Shown here: positions 14,679 to 22,637 of the stretch, piece after piece | How the letters are laid out: each line of letters opens with the position of its first letter | Numbering within the stretch: position 1 is the stretch's first letter | DNA from: Acidobacteriota bacterium | GTDB lineage: Bacteria > Acidobacteriota > Vicinamibacteria > Vicinamibacterales > SCN-69-37 | DNA: 22,637 bases | Assembly: GCA_021824055.1 (NCBI GenBank) | Contig: JAKALV010000018.1 | Span: forward strand, 1 to 22,637 | Reading direction: 5' to 3' | The notes under the pieces: generated by a model | Databases searched by the model: none | Seen by the model: only the letters and a program-made list of their open reading frames with translations | What the model was told of the DNA's origin: nothing | Program-made: the position numbers and the translations under genes

Positions 14679-17587
14679 CGGAACCGGCGCTCGACGTGGC
14701 GGCGAATCGAATCTTCGAACTCCGCGTCCTGATCCGCCTGATAGACCATCGATGACCCGATCTCCGCCGCCAGAATGGCCGCACGGTACTTCGGCGACAG
14801 GTTCTTGTACCGGTTCTTGAAGCGCGGGTCTTCGCGCAGCAGCGCCGGGAGGTGGCTCAGAATCACCTTGTCGAACAGCGGCTGCTGGGCGATCTCCGGG
14901 TTCTTCTGGAAGAACTCGAACAGGCGCTTGTAGCGCTGGTTGATCTCGACCGACACCTCATCGGACAACTCGGTCCAGAACTTCTTCGTCTCGGCGTGCC
15001 GCCGCACGAGCAGACGCGCCTCGTCCTCGGCGCGCCGCTTCAGGATCGCGAGCACGTCCGCGACGTACTTCGGCTTGTTCGCGAGGAACTCCTCTTCCGT
15101 CAGCAGCAGGTTGGCGATGATTTCGTAGGACGACGAGATGACGCCGCACTTGTTCGCCGAGGCGTCGCGCATCAGCAGGACGCCCTTCTTCTGCAGTTCC
15201 AGCCGCGCCGCCGGCGTGATGAAGGAGTTGGCGCCTTCGATGATGACCTTTGATGAGGGCGAGCCGTCGGGCAGCAGGAAGCGCTGCCAGTTTTCTTCGT
15301 TGATCGTCTCCGGGCGGCCGCCGCCCGGAATGAACAAGTCGGCCTTCACCGAGAACGGCAGCTCGCCGAATTGCCTCGACAGGTCGTCGATCGAAATCCA
15401 ATCCTCCGACAGCCCCTTCGCGGTGCGCGTGACCTTCCGGTACAGCCGCCGCATCCCGTCGTCCTTCGGGGCACCGCGGAACAGCATGAATCCGCCGGGA
15501 TGCAACGCCCCGGGATTAAACCCGTCGATGTCCTTCTGCAGGAGGATGCGCCGCAGTTCCTTCGCGTCGGCGCCGGCCGGATCAAAGAGCGCGCCGGTGC
15601 CGTCGAGGATCAGCTGGATCGCCATCTTCGGGCAGAGGTCCAGCATGATGTGCATCGCGTTGCCGGCCACGTCGCCGTTCGGCCCGCCGGTGAACTTCAC
15701 CGTAAAGGCGTCGCGCGTGATGTCAATGCCGACTTCGTGCATCGCGATTTCTGCGAACTTGACGACGCCGGTCGACGTCACGCCGTACTCTTTGTGATTG
15801 ATGCCGATCGTCTTCGACGACATCACGCCCGTGCCGAGAATGTAGCCGCGCCGCTTGGACGTGAGGGCGATCTCCTCGATCATGTCGTCGTGCATGTTCT
15901 CGTCGGGTCCGATTTCGATCGGTTCGTCCTGGCGGTAGTAGTCCACGACCGCGGGGTTCTTCGCGATGCCGTGCTCGGTGACGAAGATATCCAGGAACGC
16001 GCTGAAGACGTCGCGCTGCTTCTTGCGCAGGAGCCGGTCGAGCACCGACTTCGGCTCCTTCGAGAACGGCGCGGCATCCAGCAGCACGACCAGTTTCGAT
16101 CCGCCTTCGTAGATGTCCTTGTTCTTCAGGTGCTGGGTGTGCGCCAGCACGAAGCTTTCCTTGAACAACGTCGCGGCGTTGGTCAGGAAGTCGTCCTGCG
16201 TGAGGCAGATCACCGTGCGCCAGCCGCCGCGCGCGATATCGGAGAAGCCGATGTGATAGCCGAACGCGTGGCCGCCAAAGAAGAAGGTCACGCGGAACGG
16301 CGTCCCCGACGGCAAGTCGGCCGTTGACACCGACCCAAGTTCGGCCAGATAGGCCGGGTCGAGCCGGAACGCGAGGGCCTGCTTCTCCTTGACGAAGAAG
16401 TTGGTCTTCAGCGTGTGGTTGATGAAGCTCAGGCAGCAGTGGAAAACGACGCGGCGGATCGCGTCGAGATGCGCGTGGCCGGTGTCGTAGTCTTCAACCG
16501 CCTTGACGACCTTCGCCCGCAGCGCCGCGTAGGCCGCGTCGCGCCCGTCGACGGCCGGGTCGAAGCGCAGCCGGAACAGCGCGACGAACTGCGCCAGCAA
16601 CGCCGAGTTGGCGTGAATGGCGCTTTGCACTTCTTCCCAGTCGTAGCGGTCGGGCTGCGCGTGCGCCAGCTGCGTATGGCAGAACGCGACGAACGCGCGG
16701 GTCAGCGACGCATCATCGCCGCTCATCTGCCCCGTGGTGACGAACTCGCGGTATTCCGGCGAACCGGCCGTCAGGATCTGCGTGTTGAACAACTCGCTCT
16801 GCAGCCGGTCGCGCAGCGCCGCCGCGGTCTCCTGAATCCGGCTCTTGCGCTGCCGCACGGACATCGCAAAGAGCGCGTACGGCTGCGCACCGGTCGACAC
16901 GTCCAGCACGTCGGCGCTGCGAACGCCCACGTCGAACCGGTGGAGCACTTCCACGACCTGCGCGACGTACCCGGTGTGCGGCGGATTCGCGATCGCAAAC
17001 AGCAGACGCGCCTCGTTCGATCCGTCGCTGGCCGGCGTGAGACTGAAGTAGAGGCCGTTCTGTGTTTCGCACAGGTGCAGCATCCGGACCGCTTCGGCCA
17101 CCCGGGCCGGCGACGACACGCGCAGGTAGCCGGCGTGATTGAGCCAGAGGATGGAGAGCAGCCGGTCAAACGCCGCGAGGTCGAATCCCTTGTCGGACGC
17201 GAGAATCGCCCGGGCCGGATCCTTCACGGCGCCGGGAATGTCCACGCCCGCGGCGAGCCCCTGTTGAATCTCCGCGTCGCTCTTGCATTCGAACGCGAAC
17301 CGCTGAATCTCGAGCGACTGCTGCATGCCGGGCATGTGCGTCGATGAATGCGCGAACATCGCATACGAAATCGGACGCCCGACGCGCGCACTCTGTGTGA
17401 GTCCCTCGTACAACGACCCCGGCAGACTGCGCGTGGCCAGGATCAGCGTTTCGGGCCGGTCGGCGAGAATCAGACGCTGATTCGTCTTCAGCGTGTCGAT
17501 CTCGCGCTCGAGAATCGCAATCGCTTCCGGCTCGCCGGCCATCGCATCAAAAAAGGAATCCGTCATCGACTCTCGCAGCCACGTCAT
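14675..17587 (-). CDS. NAD-dependent glutamate dehydrogenase, large (Bac_GDH-like) type
   Basis: Oxidatively deaminates glutamate to 2-oxoglutarate and ammonia with NAD. The product is about 970 aa, between the small 450-aa enzymes and the 1600-aa bacterial 180-kDa type, and close to the 115-kDa class. An N-terminal regulatory half (about 1-400) is followed by the catalytic core. That core contains GYHIGFSDIARGGWRTV (around 450), EGGSKLVVLLDA, GPDENMHDDMIEEI, the dinucleotide loop TGGPNGDVAGNAM (around 633-643), FIPGGGRPETIN and IIEGANSFITPAAR. ATG at 17587 is chosen; ATG at 17566 is an alternative, and an upstream TTG (17644) overlaps the likely -35. Its stop overlaps the stop of the convergent ATPase gene. 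It sits beside an amino-acid importer, which suggests use of glutamate as a carbon and nitrogen source. Confidence 0.9.
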   Translation of the reverse strand: MTWLRESMTDSFFDAMAGEPEAIAILEREIDTLKTNQRLILADRPETLILATRSLPGSLYEGLTQSARVGRPISYAMFAHSSTHMPGMQQSLEIQRFAFECKSDAEIQQGLAAGVDIPGAVKDPARAILASDKGFDLAAFDRLLSILWLNHAGYLRVSSPARVAEAVRMLHLCETQNGLYFSLTPASDGSNEARLLFAIANPPHTGYVAQVVEVLHRFDVGVRSADVLDVSTGAQPYALFAMSVRQRKSRIQETAAALRDRLQSELFNTQILTAGSPEYREFVTTGQMSGDDASLTRAFVAFCHTQLAHAQPDRYDWEEVQSAIHANSALLAQFVALFRLRFDPAVDGRDAAYAALRAKVVKAVEDYDTGHAHLDAIRRVVFHCCLSFINHTLKTNFFVKEKQALAFRLDPAYLAELGSVSTADLPSGTPFRVTFFFGGHAFGYHIGFSDIARGGWRTVICLTQDDFLTNAATLFKESFVLAHTQHLKNKDIYEGGSKLVVLLDAAPFSKEPKSVLDRLLRKKQRDVFSAFLDIFVTEHGIAKNPAVVDYYRQDEPIEIGPDENMHDDMIEEIALTSKRRGYILGTGVMSSKTIGINHKEYGVTSTGVVKFAEIAMHEVGIDITRDAFTVKFTGGPNGDVAGNAMHIMLDLCPKMAIQLILDGTGALFDPAGADAKELRRILLQKDIDGFNPGALHPGGFMLFRGAPKDDGMRRLYRKVTRTAKGLSEDWISIDDLSRQFGELPFSVKADLFIPGGGRPETINEENWQRFLLPDGSPSSKVIIEGANSFITPAARLELQKKGVLLMRDASANKCGVISSSYEIIANLLLTEEEFLANKPKYVADVLAILKRRAEDEARLLVRRHAETKKFWTELSDEVSVEINQRYKRLFEFFQKNPEIAQQPLFDKVILSHLPALLREDPRFKNRYKNLSPKYRAAILAAEIGSSMVYQADQDAEFEDSIRRHVERRFR

Positions 17588-17614
17588 CGAAGTGTCCGTT
17601 CGTTGAAAGACCAA

Positions 17615-17644
17615 TCTGTATCTGCAGTTGCCGCGTGTTCGCAA
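17615..17644 (-). promoter_or_regulatory. Putative promoter of the glutamate dehydrogenase gene
   Basis: On the minus strand, TTGCGA (17644-17639) and TACAGA (17620-17615) are separated by 18 bases. The predicted start of transcription leaves about 20 nt before the ATG at 17587. The match to consensus is partial. Confidence 0.3.
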
Positions 17645-17667
17645 CCGGCCGACACATCTCGGCGACC

Positions 17668-17679
17668 CATCACGTGATG
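17668..17679. promoter_or_regulatory. 12-bp palindrome upstream of the glutamate dehydrogenase promoter
   Basis: CATCACGTGATG is a perfect palindrome 24 bp upstream of the proposed -35. The position fits an activator or repressor site, but no matching regulator gene is in the window. The rest of 17680-17798 shows only a weak GC hairpin (17770-17782) without a T tract. Confidence 0.35.
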
Positions 17680-17798
17680 ATAACGCACTGATGCATCGTT
17701 GCGAGGGCCGACGCCGCTCGGTTGCGCAGACGTACTTCGAGAGTGCCGGATTCTCGGCGTTTCGCGCGCGCGTGACGCACGCCTCTAATAAGGTGTGG

Positions 17799-18677
17799 TT
17801 ACTCGTTCTTCGCGGCGCTGCGCAGCATCATCGCCGCAGCGATCAGCACCACGCCGACGACAAGCCAGCGCATCGTGGTCACGTCCATCGACTTCACAAT
17901 CAGCGCGGCGATCAGCACGGCCGGGATGCCGCCGATCGCCAGGGCCATCGCGGGACGAAGTTCGTACGCGCCCTTCTGCACAAACTTGGCGCTGCTCATC
18001 GGCATCAGAAACGCGCAGGACCCCATCATGATGGGAAACGCCGCGGCGGCCTTCATGCCGAGCAGACCGACCAGAATCATGCACGGCGCATACAACCCGA
18101 TCCCCAGCGTCATCAGGGCGCCGAGCGCGAAGTTCCCGGCCAGACCGAGCACCAGCCGCGTGCCCTGCAGATCGAGGGTGCCGGTTTCGGTGGCCGCCAG
18201 ACCGAGGTTCTTCCACGCGAACAGTCCAGCCGCGACCAGCAACGCGATCCCCATGCCGATCTGCACGTAGCGCTTCGACCAGCTGGCGACCACGCCCGCG
18301 CCGATCCAGGCGCCGGCCACGGCCGCGGCAATCATGAAGATCAGCGTCTTCGGATCCACGTCGATCGCGACGGTGTAGATGAACGCCTGCGTGATCGTCG
18401 GCAGCGTGTGGCCGACGTTCAGCGTGCCCGGGATCAGGCGATCGGGCACCATCTTGAAGAACTTGAAGATGGCCGTGGTCGGCGCGAACGAACCGATGCC
18501 CAGGGTGTCGAAGAAGTTCGTGACGAACCCCGTGCCGAGTTCGAGCGCGGTGTCCACCGGCTTCGTCTTCGCGACCGCGCTCCACCACATCGTGAGGTAG
18601 AACGCGGTGAACGCCGACAGCGCACCCAGCAGGCCGCCCAGAGGGGTCATGAGAGTGTCGAGGACCGTATTCCACAT
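17799..18677 (-). CDS. TauE/SafE family (DUF81) membrane permease
   Basis: Integral membrane protein of 292 aa with about eight hydrophobic helices. The N-terminal repeat carries the family pattern GTGFVTNFFDTLGIGSFAPT (48-67), followed by VPDRLIPGTLNVGHTLPT. The second half repeats a related pattern around LGIGLYAPCMILVGLLGM. Family members export sulfite, sulfoacetate or other organic anions; the substrate here is unknown. The ATG at 18677 has no Shine-Dalgarno but a TAGCAT box seven bases upstream. It is transcribed in the same direction as the VWFA-related gene, 65 nt downstream of it, but probably from its own promoter. Confidence 0.88.
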   Translation of the reverse strand: MWNTVLDTLMTPLGGLLGALSAFTAFYLTMWWSAVAKTKPVDTALELGTGFVTNFFDTLGIGSFAPTTAIFKFFKMVPDRLIPGTLNVGHTLPTITQAFIYTVAIDVDPKTLIFMIAAAVAGAWIGAGVVASWSKRYVQIGMGIALLVAAGLFAWKNLGLAATETGTLDLQGTRLVLGLAGNFALGALMTLGIGLYAPCMILVGLLGMKAAAAFPIMMGSCAFLMPMSSAKFVQKGAYELRPAMALAIGGIPAVLIAALIVKSMDVTTMRWLVVGVVLIAAAMMLRSAAKNE

Positions 18678-18684
18678 GGCGCGG

Positions 18685-18690
18685 ATGCTA
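18685..18690 (-). promoter_or_regulatory. Putative -10 box of the TauE/SafE gene
   Basis: TAGCAT on the minus strand, seven bases before the ATG at 18677. No Shine-Dalgarno is present, so a leaderless or near-leaderless mRNA is likely. Confidence 0.4.
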
Positions 18691-18694
18691 ACAC

Positions 18695-18710
18695 ACGTCG
18701 GAGACGACGT
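18695..18710. promoter_or_regulatory. Perfect inverted repeat in the TauE/SafE promoter
   Basis: ACGTCG-GAGA-CGACGT: 6-bp arms with a 4-base spacer. It lies 4 bp upstream of the TAGCAT box, in the -10/-35 spacer, a place where a bound repressor would block RNA polymerase. It could also form a small hairpin after the upstream VWFA-related gene. Confidence 0.4.
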
Positions 18711-18742
18711 CCGCCGCGCGTCACGTCAGCGCCGCGGACCGC

Positions 18743-20734
18743 TTATGAGGTGATCTTGAAACCCACGAGCACGCGCGATGTCAGATCGGACGCCGACGCC
18801 CCGATCTCGATCAGATAGCTGCCCGTGACCAGACCGCCCAGCGAGAACTGCACGTCGTACGAGCCGTCGGCCTTGCGTTCCGGCGTGGGCAGCGTGGACA
18901 TGGGATCGCCCAGCGCGTTGAGCAGGCGCACCGTGATCGCGGGCGGCGTGCCGCCCGGGCCGTACGCATGGAACCGGATCAGCAGCTGTTCGGTCCGCGC
19001 GAATTCGCGGACGGTCGTTGGCAGCGCGGTCGCCGACTGGCGCACCTCGGCCAGCTCGCGCGCCGTCCGCGCGCGGAACACCTCCGGCGGCGTCACGACC
19101 GGACCCACCTTCGTGTAGTCGGGCACCACAATTTCGCGTTCCTCGCTGTCGATCAACTGGCCCGACGCCGTCTCGGCCGACAGACGCAGACGCACCGCGC
19201 CCGGTTTCGAGCTGAACGTGACACGACCGGATGGCGTCAGCGCCTGCGGATCGCGCGCCACTTTGCCGCGGTACAGCACGTCGCCCGTCACGAAGTTCGC
19301 CATGACACCGACCTGTTCGGGCACGTCGGCCGGCGCGGTGCCGGGCGCCGCCTCCCACACCAGCGTGACCGTCGCCCGGCCGTCGTCCGCGCGGTCGAAG
19401 CCGATCCAGGTGCGCACCGGGTGCCCGCGTTCGGGCTCGGCCACCGACGCCAGCGCCTCCGCCACGTCGGCCGGCAGTGCGGGCTTGGGCGGCGCGGTGG
19501 ACCGCGCGATGTCATCAGGCGACATCGCCCAGTAACCCCGGCGCGAGCGGAGGTCGATCCCCTTCCGCTTCACGCGCACCTTGATTTCGTGGAACTTACC
19601 GTCGCGTGGCGCTTCCGACGATGTGTAGCCGAGGAGGTAGTACGCGCTGGTGTCTCGCACCATCTGGCGCAGTCCGGGCAACGGATCATTGCGCCCCACG
19701 ATGGCGCGGCCGTCGGTCTGGTCGGCCAGCGTCTTGAGCATGTCGGTTGATTCGGTCAGCACGCGGCGATCCGACTCGTAGGCCACGGCGGGTTCGGACA
19801 CATCGAACTCGCCGGTGGAGAGCCCGCGGGGATCCAGCGTGTAGATCGAGGTGTTCGTCCGGTTGGCCGAGCTGAACACGTCCTGCAAACGACTGAGCAG
19901 GCCGACCGCGTCGAAGACCTCGGCCCGGTTGCGCAACTGCTCCTGAGCAGAATTGGGAGGCGCGCCCGAGACCATCCCGCCGGTCGCAATTTCCACGGGC
20001 AGCGTGGCCGACAACCCTTCGCTCACGAACAGCACGGTCTTGCGGCCCGACCGGAGCGTCCCCAGATAGACGTTCAGGCCCTCGAGCGCCTCGATCACGA
20101 TCCCGTTGCGCAGGTCTTCGATCTGCTGGCGCGTCAGCCGGTTGTAGACCTGCTCCTGCGGATACTTCTGCTGATAGTTGTACTTGCGGCCTTCGAACTT
20201 CATGATCGCGGCCGCGATGCCCGCGTGGTCGCGCGAGTATGTGAGGGCCAGCGTCGGCGTCAGCGGGTACATGATCGCCACCATGTCGCGCGGATCGAGT
20301 TCGGTGACGAACTTCGCCAGCTTCAGGCGCACGGCCATCGAGTTGCCGAGCCGCGTGTGGTAATCGTCCAGAAAGATCGTGATCAGCCGCACATCGTCGC
20401 GGGCCGCCTCGCGTTCCTGAACCTCCATCGAGGTGATGGGGGTGGCGCGCGCCGGATCCAGATCGAACCGGTCGTCGGTGAGCAGGATCCGCTTGAACGA
20501 ATCGATCACCTGCACCTTGCCGTTTTCTTTGACTTCGAAATCCGCGGCGGTCAGGTCCGTGACGGGTTTGCCCTGCTTGTCGGTGGCGATGACATCCACG
20601 GACACGGCATCGACGCGCGTGCGGAATGTGGGAGGTTGCTGCGGCGGCGGCGCCTGCTGCTGGCCGCGAAGGACGGCCGTCCCCGCCAGCGCCAGAAGCA
20701 CAAGTACAGCCGGACGAATCACGCGCAAAGTCAT
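18743..20734 (-). CDS. VWFA-related secreted protein (acidobacterial type)
   Basis: A 663-aa exported protein. A signal peptide covers residues 1-24 (MTLRVIRPAVLVLLALAGTA core), followed by a Gln/Pro-rich stretch. Next is the family's N-terminal region (FRTRVDAVSVDVIATDKQGK, VTDLTAADFEVKENGK), then a von Willebrand A-like domain from about residue 115 (VRLITIFLDDYHTRLG). The metal-ion site is degenerate: D-x-Y-x-T instead of D-x-S-x-S. A beta-rich C-terminal half follows. The family is characteristic of acidobacteria and its function is unknown; adhesion or protein interaction outside the cytoplasm is likely. The start at 20734 has the Shine-Dalgarno GGAG eight bases upstream; the open frame beyond it overlaps the divergent gene and is spurious. 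Confidence 0.88.
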   Translation of the reverse strand: MTLRVIRPAVLVLLALAGTAVLRGQQQAPPPQQPPTFRTRVDAVSVDVIATDKQGKPVTDLTAADFEVKENGKVQVIDSFKRILLTDDRFDLDPARATPITSMEVQEREAARDDVRLITIFLDDYHTRLGNSMAVRLKLAKFVTELDPRDMVAIMYPLTPTLALTYSRDHAGIAAAIMKFEGRKYNYQQKYPQEQVYNRLTRQQIEDLRNGIVIEALEGLNVYLGTLRSGRKTVLFVSEGLSATLPVEIATGGMVSGAPPNSAQEQLRNRAEVFDAVGLLSRLQDVFSSANRTNTSIYTLDPRGLSTGEFDVSEPAVAYESDRRVLTESTDMLKTLADQTDGRAIVGRNDPLPGLRQMVRDTSAYYLLGYTSSEAPRDGKFHEIKVRVKRKGIDLRSRRGYWAMSPDDIARSTAPPKPALPADVAEALASVAEPERGHPVRTWIGFDRADDGRATVTLVWEAAPGTAPADVPEQVGVMANFVTGDVLYRGKVARDPQALTPSGRVTFSSKPGAVRLRLSAETASGQLIDSEEREIVVPDYTKVGPVVTPPEVFRARTARELAEVRQSATALPTTVREFARTEQLLIRFHAYGPGGTPPAITVRLLNALGDPMSTLPTPERKADGSYDVQFSLGGLVTGSYLIEIGASASDLTSRVLVGFKITS

Positions 20735-20742
20735 CTCGTACG

Positions 20743-20746
20743 CTCC
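20743..20746 (-). promoter_or_regulatory. Ribosome binding site of the VWFA-related gene
   Basis: GGAG on the minus strand, eight bases before the ATG at 20734. It decides the start against a frame that stays open for another 340 codons. Confidence 0.55.
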
Positions 20747-20767
20747 GGCAGGCGGCAAGCAGAATGG

Positions 20768-20774
20768 TAGCATA
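20768..20774. promoter_or_regulatory. Overlapping divergent -10 boxes
   Basis: TAGCAT (20768-20773) reads towards the plus-strand membrane gene, nine bases before its TTG start. TATGCT (20774-20769 on the minus strand) reads towards the VWFA-related gene, leaving a leader of roughly 28 nt that contains its Shine-Dalgarno. Neither direction has a clear -35. Confidence 0.35.
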
Positions 20775-20782
20775 CGGTCCCG

Positions 20783-22381
20783 TTGCGACACCGACGCGCT
20801 CTCGGTCTGTTGTTCTTCTGTTTCGCGCTGACCTGGGGCGTGCATGCGCGCGCCGTGCTCCAGGCGCCGATGCTCGAAGACGATTTTCTGGCCGGGCGGC
20901 CGTGGACCGCCGCCGAGGTGCGCGCCACGTGGCACGGCAGCTGGAATCAGGGCGGCGACGCCGATCATCACTATCGCCCGATGACCGCCCTGTACTACGC
21001 CGCGGCGTTCGATCTGTTCGGGTGGAACACCACGGCGCGTCATGGGGTCTCGCTCGCCGAGCTCGCCCTGGCCGCGTGGCTGCTGGCGTTGTTCGTCGCA
21101 CGTGAGCGGGGCGCCGCGGCCGGCTCGGTGATCGCGGCGCTCTACATCAGCCACCCGCTCGTGCCCTCCGCGGCCGTCGCCTGGACGTTCAACCAGATGC
21201 ACCAGGTCATCACGTTGCTGGTGCTCGCCGCGATGCTCGTATGGCAACGAGTCCGCACCGGCGGCTGGACCGGCTGGCTGCCGGTCCTGGGCCTGATTAC
21301 GATCGGCGTTCTGTTCAAGGAGGACACGATCGTCGTGATTCCCGTGCTGCTGGCGTGGCATCAGTTGCGCGCGTGGTGGGTCGGCGACATCGACCCCGTG
21401 CCGCCCAAAGTCTGGGCCCTCGCGGCGGCCACCGTCGCCGGCCTGGTGCTCCTGCGCGTGGCGGCCTACCCGGACTCCGAGTGGATGCGCGTGCCGATGC
21501 TGGCGAGTGGGCGCACCGGGCTGGCCCTCGAATGCCTGAAGCACGGCCTGGGATGGATGGGCCCCGCCTGGGATCTGAAGGTGCCGGTGGCGGCCAGCAC
21601 GATCGCCGTCGGCATTGTCGCGATGGGCCTCATGTCGGCGGCGCGCCGGCACCGAACCATCGACGCCTGGCTGACGGTATCCGCGCTGACATTCGTGCTG
21701 GCTGCGGCGGCACCGCTCACGCTGGTGGCCAATACGCACCACACGCGATCGCACCTGATCGCCCTGGGCTCCGCGATGCTCATCGGCGCCGCGCTGCTCT
21801 CGGCGCTGCGATGGTGGCGGCGTCCGGCGTTCGCGGCACCGCTGATCGTGGCGGCGCTGGCGATGCTGATCCTGTTCTCAAGGGGCGCCGTGGCGATGGA
21901 TCGCTATTTCTGGGCCTGCCAGCCCAACATGATCGAGTCGGCCGGTTTTGCCGCGACCGACTATCCGTGGCTCGATCCCGATGTCCGGCGCTGGTTGTTG
22001 ACCCAGGCGCAACAGTGCGCCGCCGGCACGCTCCAATCTGAGATCCGGGCTCTGCCGGTCGTCGTGTGGCATCCGCCGGTCGACTGGCCGGCCGCGCCGC
22101 ATGCAACGGTCGCGCTGCTGTCGCAGCGGACCGGCACGGCCGTGGTCACGCTGCGAGCCCCGGCGGCCCGGCCCGACGCGCCCGTCGGCGTGCGGCTGTC
22201 GACCGACACCGTGACGCAGCAACTCGATCTGACCTCGGCGGAGTGGCAGACCGCGCGTGTGCCGCTCGTCCCGAATTGGCGATTCTGGCTGCGGCAGTCT
22301 CACCTGCTCTGGATCGTCGGCCCGCGCGCCGCGGACCGCATCGAGGTCGCCGGCATCCGGTTGTTGCCTGCCGCCGAGTGA
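20783..22381 (+). CDS. Multispanning membrane protein, GT-C glycosyltransferase-like
   Basis: A 532-aa protein with a first membrane helix at residues about 7-24, then an acidic loop LEDDF (31-35) and DHHYRPMTALYYA (61-73). This loop arrangement is seen in GT-C fold glycosyltransferases and PMT-like proteins. About nine more hydrophobic segments follow up to residue 370. The last 120 residues look like a soluble beta domain (VVVWHPPVDWPAAPHATVAL onward). The start is TTG: an in-frame stop lies at 20768-20770 and the first ATG (20870) would delete the first helix and the acidic loop. GT-C function is inferred from topology and the acidic loop; the acceptor and sugar are unknown. The stop lies 13 nt before the next gene. 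Confidence 0.75.
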   Translation: MRHRRALGLLFFCFALTWGVHARAVLQAPMLEDDFLAGRPWTAAEVRATWHGSWNQGGDADHHYRPMTALYYAAAFDLFGWNTTARHGVSLAELALAAWLLALFVARERGAAAGSVIAALYISHPLVPSAAVAWTFNQMHQVITLLVLAAMLVWQRVRTGGWTGWLPVLGLITIGVLFKEDTIVVIPVLLAWHQLRAWWVGDIDPVPPKVWALAAATVAGLVLLRVAAYPDSEWMRVPMLASGRTGLALECLKHGLGWMGPAWDLKVPVAASTIAVGIVAMGLMSAARRHRTIDAWLTVSALTFVLAAAAPLTLVANTHHTRSHLIALGSAMLIGAALLSALRWWRRPAFAAPLIVAALAMLILFSRGAVAMDRYFWACQPNMIESAGFAATDYPWLDPDVRRWLLTQAQQCAAGTLQSEIRALPVVVWHPPVDWPAAPHATVALLSQRTGTAVVTLRAPAARPDAPVGVRLSTDTVTQQLDLTSAEWQTARVPLVPNWRFWLRQSHLLWIVGPRAADRIEVAGIRLLPAAE

Positions 22382-22387
22382 TAACAT
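22382..22387 (+). promoter_or_regulatory. Putative -10 box of the acyl-CoA dehydrogenase gene
   Basis: TAACAT directly after the stop of the membrane gene and seven bases before the ATG at 22395. TTGTTG at 22361-22366 could be a -35 with a short 15-base spacer. No Shine-Dalgarno is present. Confidence 0.4.
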
Positions 22388-22394
22388 TTTCGCC

Positions 22395-22637
22395 ATGTCT
22401 CCCGACGGTACGCGCCTTCCTCTCACCCTTCTTTCCGAAGACGAACAACTCCTCAGACAAAGCGTCCACGACTTCGCCGCCGCCGAGATCCGGCCGCTGG
22501 TCCGCGACATGGATGAGCACGCCAAGTTGGCGCCGGCCCTCATCGAGAAACTGTTCGCCCTCGGCATCATGGGGGTCGAGATTCCGGAATCGTTCGGCGG
22601 AGCGGGCGGCACGTTCTTTCACTCCGTGCTGGTGAGA
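22395..22637 (+). CDS. Acyl-CoA dehydrogenase, N-terminal part (cut by window end)
   Basis: The first 81 residues of a flavin-dependent acyl-CoA dehydrogenase, which introduces the 2,3-double bond in acyl-CoAs. The N-terminal helical domain is typical: LTLLSEDEQLLRQSVHDFAA, EIRPLVRDMDEHAK, LFALGIMGVEIPESFGGAGG. The MDEHAK and IMGVEIPESFGGAGGTFFHSVL segments most resemble the short/branched-chain enzyme (ACADSB type, 2-methylbutyryl/isobutyryl-CoA) as I remember it. The flavin-binding and catalytic Glu regions are beyond the window, so substrate class is tentative. Confidence 0.88.
   Translation, partial: MSPDGTRLPLTLLSEDEQLLRQSVHDFAAAEIRPLVRDMDEHAKLAPALIEKLFALGIMGVEIPESFGGAGGTFFHSVLVR

Noticed and set aside
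17588..17644. Glutamate dehydrogenase start at the TTG at 17644
   Set aside because: The extra residues are unlike the family and the codon overlaps the proposed -35; ATG at 17587 or 17566 is better.
17770..17782. Terminator after the TauE/SafE gene
   Set aside because: Only a 5-bp stem with a 3-base loop and no T tract.
20735..21754. N-terminal extension of the VWFA-related gene to about 1000 aa
   Set aside because: It lies opposite the membrane protein gene, is Arg/Gln-rich, and would bury the signal peptide that begins at 20734.

Overview
This is a high-GC bacterial window carrying mostly core metabolism and translation genes. The best guess for the source is Acidobacteriota, probably a Vicinamibacteria-like lineage. 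That rests on the VWFA-related protein (a family typical of acidobacteria), the high GC content with densely overlapping genes, and short-period tandem repeats both between and inside genes. The taxonomic call is inference, since there is no rRNA gene here. I see no CRISPR array, insertion sequence, integrase, prophage or tRNA gene.

Layout. 1-131 (-): start of an unknown gene running off the left edge. 147-3424 (+): tight operon mobA - argS - class I glutamine amidotransferase (PuuD-like). 3425-3670: convergent spacer holding a 160-nt imperfect inverted repeat. 3671-12465 (-): seven genes with gaps of 12 nt or less, transcribed as acyl-CoA mutase large subunit, B12-binding small subunit, response regulator, valS, birA, an unknown 249-aa protein, and an RlmD/TrmA-type RNA methyltransferase. 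12493-14678 (+): a two-gene polar amino-acid ABC transporter whose first protein fuses binding protein and permease through a (Gly-Gly-Ala)9 linker. 14675-17587 (-): large NAD-glutamate dehydrogenase, convergent with the transporter and sharing a CTAG that supplies both stop codons. 17799-18677 (-): TauE/SafE-type permease. 18743-20734 (-): VWFA-related secreted protein. 20783-22381 (+): GT-C-like multispanning membrane protein. 22395-22637 (+): 5' end of an acyl-CoA dehydrogenase of short/branched-chain type.

Working together. The mutase pair has the F/Q active-site signature of isobutyryl-CoA mutase rather than the Y/R pair of methylmalonyl-CoA mutase, so branched/linear C4 acyl-CoA conversion is the better prediction. 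With the branched-chain-type acyl-CoA dehydrogenase, BirA (which would biotinylate a propionyl-CoA carboxylase encoded elsewhere) and glutamate dehydrogenase beside an amino-acid importer, the window leans towards amino-acid uptake and catabolism. The two tRNA synthetases and the RNA methyltransferase are housekeeping genes.

I found no clear new defence or mobile system. The most interesting signals are: (i) several genes without a Shine-Dalgarno carry a TAnnnT box 7-9 nt before the start codon, suggesting leaderless or near-leaderless mRNAs; (ii) short tandem repeats, similar in style to the intergenic ones, sit in frame inside valS, the 249-aa gene and the ABC transporter gene; (iii) the long hairpin at 3450-3609; (iv) the isobutyryl-CoA mutase signature.
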